Below, one piece after another: positions 42,370 through 51,752 of a stretch of 64,000 bases of DNA. Numbering within the stretch: position 1 is the first letter of the stretch; each line of letters opens with the position of its first letter. This DNA comes from Caldilineaceae bacterium (GTDB taxonomy: Bacteria; Chloroflexota; Anaerolineae; Caldilineales; Caldilineaceae). The stretch spans positions 1 to 64,000 of the forward strand of contig JAPKMW010000048.1 of NCBI GenBank assembly GCA_026645575.1, read 5' to 3'. Below the pieces are notes generated by a model that did no database searches, was not told where the DNA came from, and saw only the letters and a program-made list of their open reading frames with translations. A program made the translations under genes and the position numbers.

Positions 42370-45063
42370 TTACAGCAAGCCCAGCGTACGGGCACGGGCA
42401 ACGGCTTCGGTGCGCCGCTGTACCTGGAGTTTGTCAAAGATAATCCGGTTATGCCCTTTCACCGTACTGAGGGCGAGAAACAACCGTTGGCTAATCTCCT
42501 CATTGGAGAGACCCTGCGCAATAAGTTGCAGGACTTCCAACTCCCGTTGGCTCAACGGCTCTATTAACGGAGGAGGGAGGAGGGAGGAGGGAGGAAGGGG
42601 TTCTTGGTTTCCGAAGGCTGCCAGCAATTTGTCAACATACAACTTCATCCTTCTGTCTTCATCCTTCATCCGTTTCAATAGTTGCGCTATTGGTTGCCCT
42701 TCATCGACAAAGAGACGGATGAAGCCTTCCGGCTCGGTCAGTGCCAGCGCTTCGCCCAGCAATGGCAATGCCGCTGTTGTTGCGCCTTGCGCCTGGTGGG
42801 CGAGCGCCTGAAGAATCAACACCTTGAGCCGTTCATCCGCCCAACCCTTGGCCTCGACCTGGCGGCGCCGGGAGTCCAAGACCGTCAGCGCGGCGGCTGG
42901 ATCACCCTGCGCCAGGGCGACACGGGCTTGGGCAATGGCAAGGTTGTGGCGCAGGGCGATCTGGGCGGCCTCTGTCCCATAACCCTGGCGCAGCAATGTA
43001 ACCACTTGGGTCGTCAGCAGGTCAGGTAGTTGAGAAGCGAGATTTTGCCGGCGCGCCAACTGTTCCGCTTCGGCCAAACGGGTCGCGGCGCCGGTCACAT
43101 CCCCTTGCGCCAGTTGTAGACGCGCATGCAAAATCTCACCGGCCACGAACTGGCCCTTATTTTCCATCTGTTGCACCAGTGCCAGGCCCTGCTGTAGGTA
43201 TTGCGCGGCGGCCACTAGATCGTTCCATTCATAGTGGATACGCGCCAGGCCCAGATAGGTGACACCAACGACTGGCAGCGCTCCTTCGCCCACCAGTTCC
43301 AGAATGCGCCGATTGGTCTGTACCGCCAGGTGAAGTTGGGTGTCGAGTTCCTGTAGGTGGCCCAAGCCGATGCTCGCCATGAGGGTGAAGACGCGATTGC
43401 CGGATGCTTCCCCCGTCGCGATCACTTCGCGATAGGCCCGGCTGGCCGCGACGCGGTCGTTCTGCAAATGGTAGGCATAGCCCAGCTTCCAGATCGTTGA
43501 AGTGCGGAAGGCCAAGTTAGCGGGGTGGAGATCAACCAGAGCGCGTTGGGAATGGGTAATAATGGCTTCGACCTGGTTTTGCGAGGCGGCAGCGGTGGCC
43601 CGGATGGCTGCAATCCGGCCAAGCAGGTCTTGGTGCATTTCTTCCGCCAGCGGCTGCGCTGATGGGGTTTGCAGCGCCGCTTCCGCGGCCTGTAATTTCT
43701 CTTCAGCACCCGTAATGTGACCGGTCACCAGGGCAACCGAGGCATAGACGGTCCACAAGCGGGGCCAGGCATCCAACACAGGTGTGGGCAGCGACTTTAG
43801 CCAGGTTAAGATCGGCACCGCCGCGCCCCGAAAGTGCAGCGGCATTCCCTTCCCCTCAATCAAGCGGTCAGCCCGACCAATATCATTGGCGGCAACGGCA
43901 TGGTGAAACGCCTCCAGTTCCAGGCCATTCGCTTCATACCACGCACTGGCGCGCAGGTGCAGCGGCGCCACGCCACCCCCGGCCTCACCAGCAAGGGCCG
44001 CCAAACTTTGCTGCAACCGTTGGCGCAGCAATTCGGCAAAGAGGTGGTGATAGCGATACCAACGCCGCTCCTGATCCAGCGGTACGATAAACAGATTGGC
44101 TCGTTCAAGCTGCTCAAGGATCAAGGATGAAGGCGGAAGGATGAAGGATGAAAAAGATTCTTCATCCTTTCTTAGCACGGCATCACAGAGGGAACCACAG
44201 AGCCGGTCAAGAATTGCCGTGTGCAACAAAAAGGTTTGGATCGGTTCGGGTTGCTGGTGCAGCACTTCTTCCAGCAGATAGTCCAACACAAAGCGGTGGC
44301 TGCCGGTGAACGATTGGATGAAATTGCTAACGTCTTGCGGGTTGGCGGCTTGCTGTCCTTGTAAGGAGAGCGCCGCCAGTTGCAGACCAGCCACCCAACC
44401 TTCGGTGCGCCTTTCCAGGGCGGCAATGAGTTCCGGCGCCAGCGCCAGCCCCATCACCCCATTGAGAAAGTCGGCGGCCTCGGCGGGCGTAAAGCGCAAG
44501 TCAGCGGCGCGCACTTCGGTCAACTGGTCGCGAGCGCGTAAGCGAGCCAGTGGCAGATCGGGATCGGCGCGGGTCGCGATGACCAGGTGCATGGGCGGCG
44601 GTAGATGGTCAAGCAAAAAGGTGAGCGCCTGATCAATCGCTTTGTTCTCAATCAGGTGGTAATCATCCAACACCAGCATGAACTTGTCGGGGATAGCGGC
44701 AATGTCATTGAGCAGGGCCGTCAGGATGGTGGCCGGCGCCGGCGGCTGGGGCGATTGGAGCAGCGCCAGCACACTCGCGCCGACTTTTGGCGCCACCGTT
44801 TGTAGAGCGGCGACCAGATAGGTTAAAAACCGTGTGGGGTCATTATCCGCCTCGTCCAACGATACCCAGGCAACCGCTAGATTTTGGATTTTAGCAATCC
44901 ACGCGCTGACGAGCGTTGTCTTTCCAAAGCCGGCGGAGGCGGAGATCAGGGTCATTTTGCGGTGCAACCCGGCATTCAGCCGCGCAATCAACTGCGGACG
45001 GCCAACAACTTTGGGGCGTGGTGCGGGAATATAGAGTTTCGTCGTTAAAAGCGGCGTTGACAT
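42370..45063 (-). CDS. MalT-like LuxR-family ATP-dependent activator 3
   Basis: The 897-residue product begins MSTPLLTTKLYIPAPRPK. STAND NTPase: ASAGFGKTTLVSAW near 41 and LVLDDYHLIENKAI; conserved EGWVAGLQLAALSLQGQ; TPR-like arm; C-terminal HTH LSQRELEVLQLIAQGLSNEEI and FLALSTVKGHNRIIFDKLQV. It is more distant from regulators 1 and 2 than they are from each other, except in the HTH. Three low-complexity DNA stretches are inserted in frame (42569-42600, 42643-42671, 44117-44172) at places where the other regulators have short linkers. Effector unknown. Confidence 0.92.
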   Translation of the reverse strand: MSTPLLTTKLYIPAPRPKVVGRPQLIARLNAGLHRKMTLISASAGFGKTTLVSAWIAKIQNLAVAWVSLDEADNDPTRFLTYLVAALQTVAPKVGASVLALLQSPQPPAPATILTALLNDIAAIPDKFMLVLDDYHLIENKAIDQALTFLLDHLPPPMHLVIATRADPDLPLARLRARDQLTEVRAADLRFTPAEAADFLNGVMGLALAPELIAALERRTEGWVAGLQLAALSLQGQQAANPQDVSNFIQSFTGSHRFVLDYLLEEVLHQQPEPIQTFLLHTAILDRLCGSLCDAVLRKDEESFSSFILPPSSLILEQLERANLFIVPLDQERRWYRYHHLFAELLRQRLQQSLAALAGEAGGGVAPLHLRASAWYEANGLELEAFHHAVAANDIGRADRLIEGKGMPLHFRGAAVPILTWLKSLPTPVLDAWPRLWTVYASVALVTGHITGAEEKLQAAEAALQTPSAQPLAEEMHQDLLGRIAAIRATAAASQNQVEAIITHSQRALVDLHPANLAFRTSTIWKLGYAYHLQNDRVAASRAYREVIATGEASGNRVFTLMASIGLGHLQELDTQLHLAVQTNRRILELVGEGALPVVGVTYLGLARIHYEWNDLVAAAQYLQQGLALVQQMENKGQFVAGEILHARLQLAQGDVTGAATRLAEAEQLARRQNLASQLPDLLTTQVVTLLRQGYGTEAAQIALRHNLAIAQARVALAQGDPAAALTVLDSRRRQVEAKGWADERLKVLILQALAHQAQGATTAALPLLGEALALTEPEGFIRLFVDEGQPIAQLLKRMKDEDRRMKLYVDKLLAAFGNQEPLPPSSLLPPPLIEPLSQRELEVLQLIAQGLSNEEISQRLFLALSTVKGHNRIIFDKLQVQRRTEAVARARTLGLL

Positions 45064-45118
45064 CTTCTATCAATCCCATCTTACGTTGTTAGGATCCACG
45101 TTTTAGGAGCGCCAGCAG

Positions 45119-45151
45119 AGAGCGTTAGGGTTTGGGAAGCCCTAACGCTCT
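45119..45151 (-). terminator. Terminator of the subtilase gene
   Basis: AGAGCGTTAGGG (45119-45130) pairs with CCCTAACGCTCT (45140-45151) around 9 bases, 40 bp past the subtilase stop and before MalT-like regulator 3. Confidence 0.7.
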
Positions 45152-45190
45152 GGGTAACTGAATGCTACCACACGCCTGATCTTCCGTACA

Positions 45191-46984
45191 TTACCGCGTG
45201 CGGAAATTCCACCAGCTTCCACCATTGGCAACCGTTGTCCCGGCGGCGTTGACGGCCTGCACTTGCCAATAGTAGGTTGTGCCGCCAGCCAGACCGGTGG
45301 GGCGAACCGAGGTTGCCGCCCCCACACTAATCCAGGTGGCGTTGCAGGTGTTATTGTTACTCGTATCGATACAGTATTGATAGGAAACGGCGTTGCTGCT
45401 GGCGCCCCATTGCAAGGTTACGGTATTCGCCCGAATCCGGGTCGCGCCATTGGCGGGTGAACTCTTGTTGAAGGCACCCGGCGCCGGCGGCGGGGGTGGA
45501 TTTTGCGCCGCAACGACAGCCGCCTGCGCGTTCAAAATGCCCGTGCCGCAATTGGCGGTGGTACAGGTGCTACCGGTCGGGAAGAGGGTCACATTGCTTT
45601 GGAGCAAGCTGGTCACCTGCGCCGGTGTGAGGTTTGGATTTACCGAGAAGAGCAGCGAAGCCACCCCGGCCACATGAGGCGTCGCCATGCTGGTGCCTTG
45701 ATAGAAGGCATAGCCTTCGCCGGCGGGCGTCGTCAAGCCGACATCAATGGTCGAAAGGATGGTGAAACCGGCATCGGCATTCTTATCACCGCCGGGCGCA
45801 GCAATTTCCACTACGCTGCCAAAGTTGCTGTAATAGGCGCGACTGCCCGCTTTGCCGGTCGAGGCGACGGTGATCACATTGGCGCAACTGGCCGGCGAGT
45901 AGTTGACGGCGTCGGCGTTACTATTGCCGGCAGCCACCACTACAACCGTACCGGCATTGACTGCGTCGTTGATCGCCGTTTGATAAGTGGCGCTACAGGC
46001 GCCGGAACCGCCCAGGCTCATGTTGATCACCTTGGCCTTGTTGGCGTTGGCTGGTACGCCCACCACGCTCAACCCGGCAGACCAACGAATGCCATCGACA
46101 ATGTCGGAGGTATAGCCGCCGCATTTGCCCAGAACACGCACCGGCAGAATCTTGGCATTCCAATTGATCCCAGCAACGCCGACACCGTTATTGCTGTTGG
46201 CGGCAATCGTGCCAGCCACATGGGAGCCATGCCACGAACTGTTGCGCACCTGACAACCGGCAAAAAAGCTTCCGGCGGTATCGGTGGTGCTGATCCAATC
46301 CCCCGGATCAGCCGGATTGGCGTCCCGGCCATTGCCGTCGTTGGCGATGCGGCTATCACTAATAAAGTCATACCCAGCGACCGTGCGACCATTCAGGTCA
46401 GTATGATTGATAATGCCGGTGTCAATGACAGCAACAACAACGTTAGTCGAGCCGGTGGTAATATCCCAGGCGGCGGGCAGATTGGCGCCATAGTTGCCGG
46501 CCGCTGGCGCGGCGTAGTGCCACTGCTCCGGGTAACTGGGATCGTTGGGCGTCAGCAGCGTTTGCATGATTGCGTCCGGCTCGACCAGTTCAATTTCTTC
46601 TACTTCCGCCAGGCGGTCGATCACGCTTTGCAATTCGCTGCCCCCCATGCGTTGGGGCAAACGCAATACGGTCGCTTCGCCCGACATTTCGCGACCATAG
46701 GCCAACTCCACACCGGCAGCCGCACTGAGCGCGGCCACTTGCGCCACCCGGTCAACCGCCGCCGCTTGCACTACCGGCGTAAAGCGGATGATCAACTGAT
46801 CGGTCATGCCGGCTTGATCCGCCGCCGCCAAAGTCGCCGCCGATCCCATCGCCAATGGTAGATAGAGGCGTGGGGGTAATGCCTGGTCTGCTGCTGGCTG
46901 CTCTTGGGCCAATGCCGGCAAAACCATTGCCAAGCATAGTGCGCCAATGATGAGAGCAGCGTACGGTTGCCACAATTTCCGCAT
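45191..46984 (-). CDS. Secreted S8 subtilisin-like protease with C-terminal Fn3-like domain
   Basis: The 597-residue precursor starts at MRKLWQPYAAL (46984) after GGAGGG. A signal peptide covers about residues 1-26 (LPALAQ). An inhibitor-I9-like propeptide (about 60-145) precedes the catalytic domain. The triad is complete: Asp188 in AVIDTGI, His252 in WHGSHVAG, Ser432 in GTSMATPHVAG, with oxyanion Asn in AAGNSNADAV. A Pro-rich linker PPPPPAPGAF leads into a C-terminal fibronectin-III-like domain of about 90 residues ending WWNFRTR. The enzyme probably degrades extracellular protein and self-activates. Confidence 0.93.
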   Translation of the reverse strand: MRKLWQPYAALIIGALCLAMVLPALAQEQPAADQALPPRLYLPLAMGSAATLAAADQAGMTDQLIIRFTPVVQAAAVDRVAQVAALSAAAGVELAYGREMSGEATVLRLPQRMGGSELQSVIDRLAEVEEIELVEPDAIMQTLLTPNDPSYPEQWHYAAPAAGNYGANLPAAWDITTGSTNVVVAVIDTGIINHTDLNGRTVAGYDFISDSRIANDGNGRDANPADPGDWISTTDTAGSFFAGCQVRNSSWHGSHVAGTIAANSNNGVGVAGINWNAKILPVRVLGKCGGYTSDIVDGIRWSAGLSVVGVPANANKAKVINMSLGGSGACSATYQTAINDAVNAGTVVVVAAGNSNADAVNYSPASCANVITVASTGKAGSRAYYSNFGSVVEIAAPGGDKNADAGFTILSTIDVGLTTPAGEGYAFYQGTSMATPHVAGVASLLFSVNPNLTPAQVTSLLQSNVTLFPTGSTCTTANCGTGILNAQAAVVAAQNPPPPPAPGAFNKSSPANGATRIRANTVTLQWGASSNAVSYQYCIDTSNNNTCNATWISVGAATSVRPTGLAGGTTYYWQVQAVNAAGTTVANGGSWWNFRTR

Positions 46985-47214
46985 AAACACCCTCCATGAT
47001 TTAGTTGTAAGTGAAACAAAATAATACGAACGACAGCATGTAGTATACCATACCAGTTGTCGAAAATTCATCGATCAATGATTACGTTTTGTTCACAATT
47101 TAAAGGGCCATTGCCTATACCTGACAAGTTGCCCACGACACGAAAAGGGCTTATACTTAAGTGTAGCGGATTGAAACAAAACCTTTAACAATCTTATGCA
47201 AGAAGAGGCCACCC

Positions 47215-48453
47215 ATGCCCCCGGAATTATCACTTGAAGATTTGACACCCCAGGCGCAGGCAATTCTCAACCAGGCAGCGCAAGCTGCCACCCAGCGCGC
47301 CACCAACTCGGTTGAACCGCGCCACCTGCTCTATGCGCTGCTTGACGGCAATCATCTGGCGACACAGGCGTTGGGCAAGGCCAGCCTTGATCCCAAAGCG
47401 TTACGGCAAAGCATAGAAGCGCAACTGCCCCTGGGCGATCCGACCAACAGCAAAGCGGCGACGCTTAGCACAGACGCACAACGGGTGGTGCGTTCCGCCT
47501 TTAAAGAAGCGGTTCATCTGGGCCACCGTCGTGTTGATGCCCTCCATCTCCTATTAGGTCTGCTCTATCTAAATGATGATCCAGCCGCCAAAGTGCTGAC
47601 CGAAGCTGGTGTCTCGCTCTACGAATTGCGCCAGACAGTATTGGAAGCGCCCAAACGCTTTCAGACCCGCCAGCGCGACACCTTGCGCGCCAATGTTCGT
47701 CCCAGCCCGATCTTCTTAGGGTTGGTAGCTGTGATGATCGCTTGTGGCGTTGGGCTGTGGCTCAATCCCGGCGAAGTGTGGTCAGGGCCGTTGACAACGC
47801 TCTTTATCATCAGCGGTTGGGTCGTGTCGCTCTGTCTGCACGAGTTTGGTCATGCCCTGGCGGCGCATTTGGGTGGGGATACATCAGTGGGGGAAGCAGG
47901 CTATCTCACCCTCAACCCATTGCGCTATACCCATCCGCTGCTCAGTATCCTCATTCCGCTGTTGTTCCTGATGATGGGTGGGTTGGGGTTGCCGGGGGGG
48001 GCAGTCTACATTCGCACCAGTGCATTGCGCAACACCCGCTGGGAAGCATTGGTGAGCGCAGCGGGACCATTAGGGACGCTAATTTTTTGTTTCCTCATTA
48101 GCATCCCCTTCTATTTTGATTGGTTGAATTGGGTGACAGAGACGAATTGGTACTTCTGGCCGGCGCTGGCCTTTTTGGGCTTTCTCCAGGTGACCTCGTT
48201 ACTCTTCAACCTGTTGCCGATTCCGCCGCTGGATGGCTTTAATCTGCTGACGACCTTGTTTCCTGAGCATGTGCGCTACCGGCTCCGGTCAATTGGCAAC
48301 ATTGGCTTTATGCTGCTCATGTTTCTCTTTTGGAGCGATAACCCCGTTACCGAGGCTTTCTGGCGTTTCGCCTTCCTCACCGCCGCCCGCTTACAAATCC
48401 CGATTCAACTAATCTCGACGGGATATTACCAGTTTGCCTGGTGGAATGCGTAG
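47215..48453 (+). CDS. Clp N-domain fused to an M50 site-2-type membrane protease
   Basis: The 412-residue protein has two Clp-N repeats at the N-terminus (about 8-75 and 85-148: EPRHLLYALLDGNHLATQ, RVDALHLLLGLLY), as in ClpA/ClpC. After a linker comes a polytopic M50 domain: HEFGHALAAH at 209-218 holds the zinc histidines and Glu, and NLLPIPPLDGF with Asp340 is the third ligand motif. ClpC N-domains bind adaptors and substrates, so here the domain probably selects substrates on the cytoplasmic side for intramembrane cleavage. Complete active-site motifs suggest an active protease. It is monocistronic. Confidence 0.9.
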   Translation: MPPELSLEDLTPQAQAILNQAAQAATQRATNSVEPRHLLYALLDGNHLATQALGKASLDPKALRQSIEAQLPLGDPTNSKAATLSTDAQRVVRSAFKEAVHLGHRRVDALHLLLGLLYLNDDPAAKVLTEAGVSLYELRQTVLEAPKRFQTRQRDTLRANVRPSPIFLGLVAVMIACGVGLWLNPGEVWSGPLTTLFIISGWVVSLCLHEFGHALAAHLGGDTSVGEAGYLTLNPLRYTHPLLSILIPLLFLMMGGLGLPGGAVYIRTSALRNTRWEALVSAAGPLGTLIFCFLISIPFYFDWLNWVTETNWYFWPALAFLGFLQVTSLLFNLLPIPPLDGFNLLTTLFPEHVRYRLRSIGNIGFMLLMFLFWSDNPVTEAFWRFAFLTAARLQIPIQLISTGYYQFAWWNA

Positions 48454-48455
48454 GA

Positions 48456-48548
48456 CACTACAGCGGATTTAGGGAGCAACGGATTTTGCTTGTATGTAAG
48501 GGCAAAGATCCGTTGCTTCTGGGGCGCCCACTAGGCCCCGCTGTAGTG
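48456..48548. repeat. CACTACAGCGG inverted repeat, copy 2
   Basis: CACTACAGCGG (48456-48466) pairs with CCGCTGTAGTG (48538-48548); an inner AGCAACGGATTTTG faces an imperfect CAAAGATCCGTTGCT. The outer word and the following GGATT-AG match the repeat at 20837-20922. Both copies sit between convergent genes, here the Clp-N/M50 gene and mltG. Confidence 0.8.
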
Positions 48549-48554
48549 TGGCTA

Positions 48555-49685
48555 CTACCGTCCTTGCAGATACTTTTGCACGTTGACACTGTGTTCCGCA
48601 AAGGTGGTGGCGAAGACATGACGACCACTGCCATCCGCCACCGCAACAAAGTAAAGATAATCATGCTGTGCCGGCTGCAAAACCGCACCAATACTGCTTA
48701 GGCCGGGGTTGGCAATGGGACCAGGGGGCAGGCCGGGATAGAGATAGGTGTTGTAGGGGCTGTCGACACCACTGTACTCTTCCAGAAAGACCGGCGTTTT
48801 CCACCATTGGTCGGTCGCCGGTTGGTAGCCCATGGCGTATTGCACCGTCGGGTCGGCTTCCAGCTTGATGCCCGCCGCTAGCCGGTTGAGATAGACGCCG
48901 GCAATCGCCGGGCGCTCTTCGGCCACCACCGCTTCCCGTTCCACAATACTTGCTACGGTTAAAACCTCATATAGCGATAAAGTGGTTATCTGCTGGGCTA
49001 GGGCGGCTTCATAGAGCGGCAAGACGCGCCGCGCAAAGGTGTCGAGTTGGCGCTGGAGGAGATCCTGGGCGGTGGCGCCTTCCAAGGGTAACTCATAGGT
49101 ATCAGGGAAAAGATAGCCTTCCAGGCTGGCGCCGCTTGGACGTTCTTGCAAAAACGGGTAGTTGACCGGGTCGAGATCGGTCAAGACGCCGGTTTCGATC
49201 TGGTTGCGATAGCTGGCCAAGGCGGCAGGATTTTGAGCAAAGATGGCGGCCTCTTCCAGATAGTCACCAATTTGTCCCAACCGCCACCCTTCCGGAATGG
49301 TGAGGGTGAGGCTGGCGGCCTCAGCATGTTGCAATGTGGTGACAATCTCCGCCAGGGTCATGCTGGGGCTGAGGATGAAAGCGCCGGCCTCTAAGTCGGC
49401 AACCAGCCCATTGGCCCGCACATATGCCTCGAAAAGACGTGCATCAGTGATCAGGCCGGCCGTTTGCAGTTGTTGACCGATCAAGCGCGCCGGCGTGCCG
49501 GGGGCAATGGTAAAACGTACCGGGTGGGTCGATGCGCCCGCCGGTTGATCGACCTGGGCGCTGTTCATCTGGAGATAGCCTCGTGACATCAGTTCACCAC
49601 CCACACCACAGCCGGGTAATAGCAGCAGCAACAGAAGGAGAAAGACGAGCAGCCGTCGATTAGTCAAATGTGTGTAATCAATCAT
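48555..49685 (-). CDS. mltG: Endolytic murein transglycosylase
   Basis: The 376-residue protein starts at [11 protein letters not shown] (49685); a TTG four codons upstream is the alternative. One N-terminal hydrophobic helix ends LLPGC at Cys25, which could act as a lipobox despite the Pro, or the helix may simply be the anchor. The YceG/MltG domain shows [22 protein letters not shown] with the catalytic Glu, and PSPYNTY-like [21 protein letters not shown]. MltG cleaves nascent glycan strands to set their length. All signature segments are intact. Confidence 0.95.
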   Translation of the reverse strand: MIDYTHLTNRRLLVFLLLLLLLLPGCGVGGELMSRGYLQMNSAQVDQPAGASTHPVRFTIAPGTPARLIGQQLQTAGLITDARLFEAYVRANGLVADLEAGAFILSPSMTLAEIVTTLQHAEAASLTLTIPEGWRLGQIGDYLEEAAIFAQNPAALASYRNQIETGVLTDLDPVNYPFLQERPSGASLEGYLFPDTYELPLEGATAQDLLQRQLDTFARRVLPLYEAALAQQITTLSLYEVLTVASIVEREAVVAEERPAIAGVYLNRLAAGIKLEADPTVQYAMGYQPATDQWWKTPVFLEEYSGVDSPYNTYLYPGLPPGPIANPGLSSIGAVLQPAQHDYLYFVAVADGSGRHVFATTFAEHSVNVQKYLQGR

Positions 49686-49720
49686 GAAAATTTTCAATAT
49701 GCTAAAACGGGTAAACCTGC

Positions 49721-50659
49721 TTATTTCATCTGTGCCGGGCGAAACAAGGGATCTTGCTGCAACAGGCGTTGAAGGCCGGCTGCCATCTCAACATCTGGCG
49801 TATACCCCAGCAGCCGGCGCGCTTTGCTCAAATCAGCCACCAAACGGCCCACCCCACCCGACGTTTCCCGATTGTACAAGATATTCGCCTTGCGATCAAC
49901 GCTCTGGGCAATGCGTTCAATCAACGCGTTGACGGTGATTTCCAGACCGCTGCCGATATTGATGATCTGTTGATCGACCCCAACGGCGTCAGCGGTTGCG
50001 ATCAACGCCTTGACGACATCATCAATGTAGACAAAGTCACGCGTCTGACTGCCATCCCCCTGCACCACCACCGAGCCGCCGCCGAGGATTTGGTGCATAA
50101 AGAGGGGAATCACCGGGGCATGAACCGGCGGCAGTGGTTGACCGGGGCCGTAAGCGTTGAAAATGCGCAGAGCCACCGTTTCAAAGCCAGCCAGTCGCCC
50201 AATGATAAAGAGAAATTGTTCCGCCGCCAATTTGCTCACGGCATAGGGTACGGTGGGTTGGGGCGCCATCTCTTCATGCACCGGCTGCTGCGCCTGATTG
50301 CCATAGATGGTGGCGCTGCTGGCAAGAATCACCCGCCGCACCCCCACATCACGACAAGCTTCAAGCAGCGCGACCGTGCCGCCAACATTGACATCATTAT
50401 ACTCACGGGGGTACAACACCGAGGCCGGCACGCTCACCCGCGCGGCTAGATGATAGACCACCTCCACCCCCTGCAAGAGCGACCAAAGCTTGGGAATATC
50501 GCGCACATCGCCACGGCTGAGGTTAATACCGGTTGTTAAGCGGGTCGGGTCGCCGCCACTCAGGTCATCCAACACACGGACAAAATGGCCCTGTAGATGG
50601 AGTTGGTTCGCCAGATGGCTACCGATAAAACCGGCGCCCCCGGTAATCAAAATACGCAT
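49721..50659 (-). CDS. NAD-dependent sugar epimerase/dehydratase (GalE-like SDR)
   Basis: The 312-residue extended SDR protein has the Rossmann motif [15 protein letters not shown] at residue 7, catalytic Ser/Thr in ASSATIYG, and the Y-x-x-x-K pair in [21 protein letters not shown] and [15 protein letters not shown] are typical of UDP-glucose 4-epimerase and related nucleotide-sugar enzymes. Specificity cannot be fixed. It is likely involved in cell-envelope sugar precursor synthesis. Its upstream gap is filled with AGAGTCC and GGACT repeats. Confidence 0.9.
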   Translation of the reverse strand: MRILITGGAGFIGSHLANQLHLQGHFVRVLDDLSGGDPTRLTTGINLSRGDVRDIPKLWSLLQGVEVVYHLAARVSVPASVLYPREYNDVNVGGTVALLEACRDVGVRRVILASSATIYGNQAQQPVHEEMAPQPTVPYAVSKLAAEQFLFIIGRLAGFETVALRIFNAYGPGQPLPPVHAPVIPLFMHQILGGGSVVVQGDGSQTRDFVYIDDVVKALIATADAVGVDQQIINIGSGLEITVNALIERIAQSVDRKANILYNRETSGGVGRLVADLSKARRLLGYTPDVEMAAGLQRLLQQDPLFRPAQMK

Positions 50660-50792
50660 ACATTCAGTCCTTAGTCGTTTAGTCGAGAGTCCAGAGTCCA
50701 GAGTCCAGAGTCCAGAGTCCAGAGTCCAAAGGCGTTAACAGAACACCAGGACTATGGACTTAGGACTACGGACTTAGGACTACGGACTTAGG
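50660..50792. repeat. AGAGTCC tandem repeat with inverted GGACT tandem repeat (AGTCC family, copy 3)
   Basis: Six perfect copies of the 7-mer AGAGTCC run from 50686 to 50727. They are followed by three copies of the 14-mer GGACTAYGGACTTA at 50749-50790. AGTCC and GGACT are reverse complements, so the two tracts can pair into a long hairpin. The words AGTCCTTAGTC and AGTCC link it to the repeats at 16314 and 25263. Confidence 0.85.
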
Positions 50793-50799
50793 ACTCTGT

Positions 50800-51735
50800 T
50801 TATCGGATTAAATCCTCCCAATCAAAGGGCCAGTTTGAAGAGTCGGAAGGGCCGGCCTCCTCGTCAGGGTTGTTACTGGCCGACGGCGCTGCGGAGAGAT
50901 CCAGTTGAGTAAAGAGGGCGTTGTAACTGCGACAGGCATCAATCAGATTCGCCGCCGAGTAATAACCGGCTGTCCAGAAATAGAGCGGCGGCTCCTTGTG
51001 AAAGAGGCGCAAGACCATCTCTTCTTTGGCAAGTCCCAGCGCATCCAGCCGGGCCACTTCACGGGCCAATTGCAGCAGTTGACCGATCTTACCATGTAAT
51101 TCCGGTAACGGTGTGCGGCTAATGCGGCCATCGCTGGGGAAGAGTCGTTCCGGGTGTAATTCAGCCAGGGTGCGCAGACTACAAACGACGCCAAAAAGAT
51201 CGGCTTCGGCGGCCCAGGCGTTTGGCTGGCTATGTATATAGACATCGCCGCTAAAGAGCCAGCGTTGCCCCGGTTCAAAGAGTGCAATATGATCGGCGGT
51301 ATGCCCCGGCGTCTCCAGGGTGCGAAAGCGATAATTCGGTGTCCGAATCTGGTTGTCCACCCTGTCGAGCGAAACCGCCACGCGACAAGAATCAGGGCGC
51401 CCCCAGACAATACGTCGATAGAGGGGCAGGGTCATCCTTTCCGGGTCGGCCAAGATGGGTAAGGCGCGCGGAGCGGCATAGATCGTCACTTTAGGATAGC
51501 GTTGCAGCAGCGCCAGCAATCCTCCCATCTGATCCTCATGGGCATGGGTAAGGACAATTTGATCAACGGGCAGATTTTCCAGGGCATGGAGCAAGGCGCG
51601 CACAGCAAACCGCGGTCCGGTGTCGATCAGCAAGCCGTCCACCCAGTAGGCGGTGGTCCACCAAAAGGGGCGGCCAAAGATCGAGCGCGACATGCGGATG
51701 GCTAAGACTTGGCCGTGTTGCTCAACGTGAATCAT
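50800..51735 (-). CDS. Metallo-beta-lactamase-fold hydrolase
   Basis: The 311-residue protein has one MBL domain: LTHAHEDQMGG (HxHxD, with Gln after Asp), TLETPGHTADHIALF, LFSGDVYI with the bridging Asp, and LFPSDGRISRTP near the end. The last motif replaces the usual GHG by SDG, as in some lactonase-like members. It resembles Rv0786-like or AHL-lactonase-like hydrolases in length. The acidic Ser/Pro-rich last 35 residues are probably disordered. Substrate unknown. The thioesterase gene follows it upstream at 17 bp, so they may share an operon. Confidence 0.85.
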   Translation of the reverse strand: MIHVEQHGQVLAIRMSRSIFGRPFWWTTAYWVDGLLIDTGPRFAVRALLHALENLPVDQIVLTHAHEDQMGGLLALLQRYPKVTIYAAPRALPILADPERMTLPLYRRIVWGRPDSCRVAVSLDRVDNQIRTPNYRFRTLETPGHTADHIALFEPGQRWLFSGDVYIHSQPNAWAAEADLFGVVCSLRTLAELHPERLFPSDGRISRTPLPELHGKIGQLLQLAREVARLDALGLAKEEMVLRLFHKEPPLYFWTAGYYSAANLIDACRSYNALFTQLDLSAAPSASNNPDEEAGPSDSSNWPFDWEDLIR

Positions 51736-51752
51736 GGTTCGTTGTAGTGAAC

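Noticed and set aside
42087..42437. 116-residue minus-strand frame in the S3 leader region
   Set aside because: It crosses the S3 promoter element and overlaps the 3' end of regulator 3; no ribosome site, no conserved pattern.
45503..46861. 452-residue plus-strand frame
   Set aside because: It is antisense to the subtilase gene, whose triad and signal peptide are clear; long shadow frame due to GC-rich codons.
50660..50792. CRISPR array suspected from regularly spaced AGAGTCC/GGACT units
   Set aside because: Units are 7 and 14 bp with no unique spacers and no cas genes nearby; these are simple tandem repeats.
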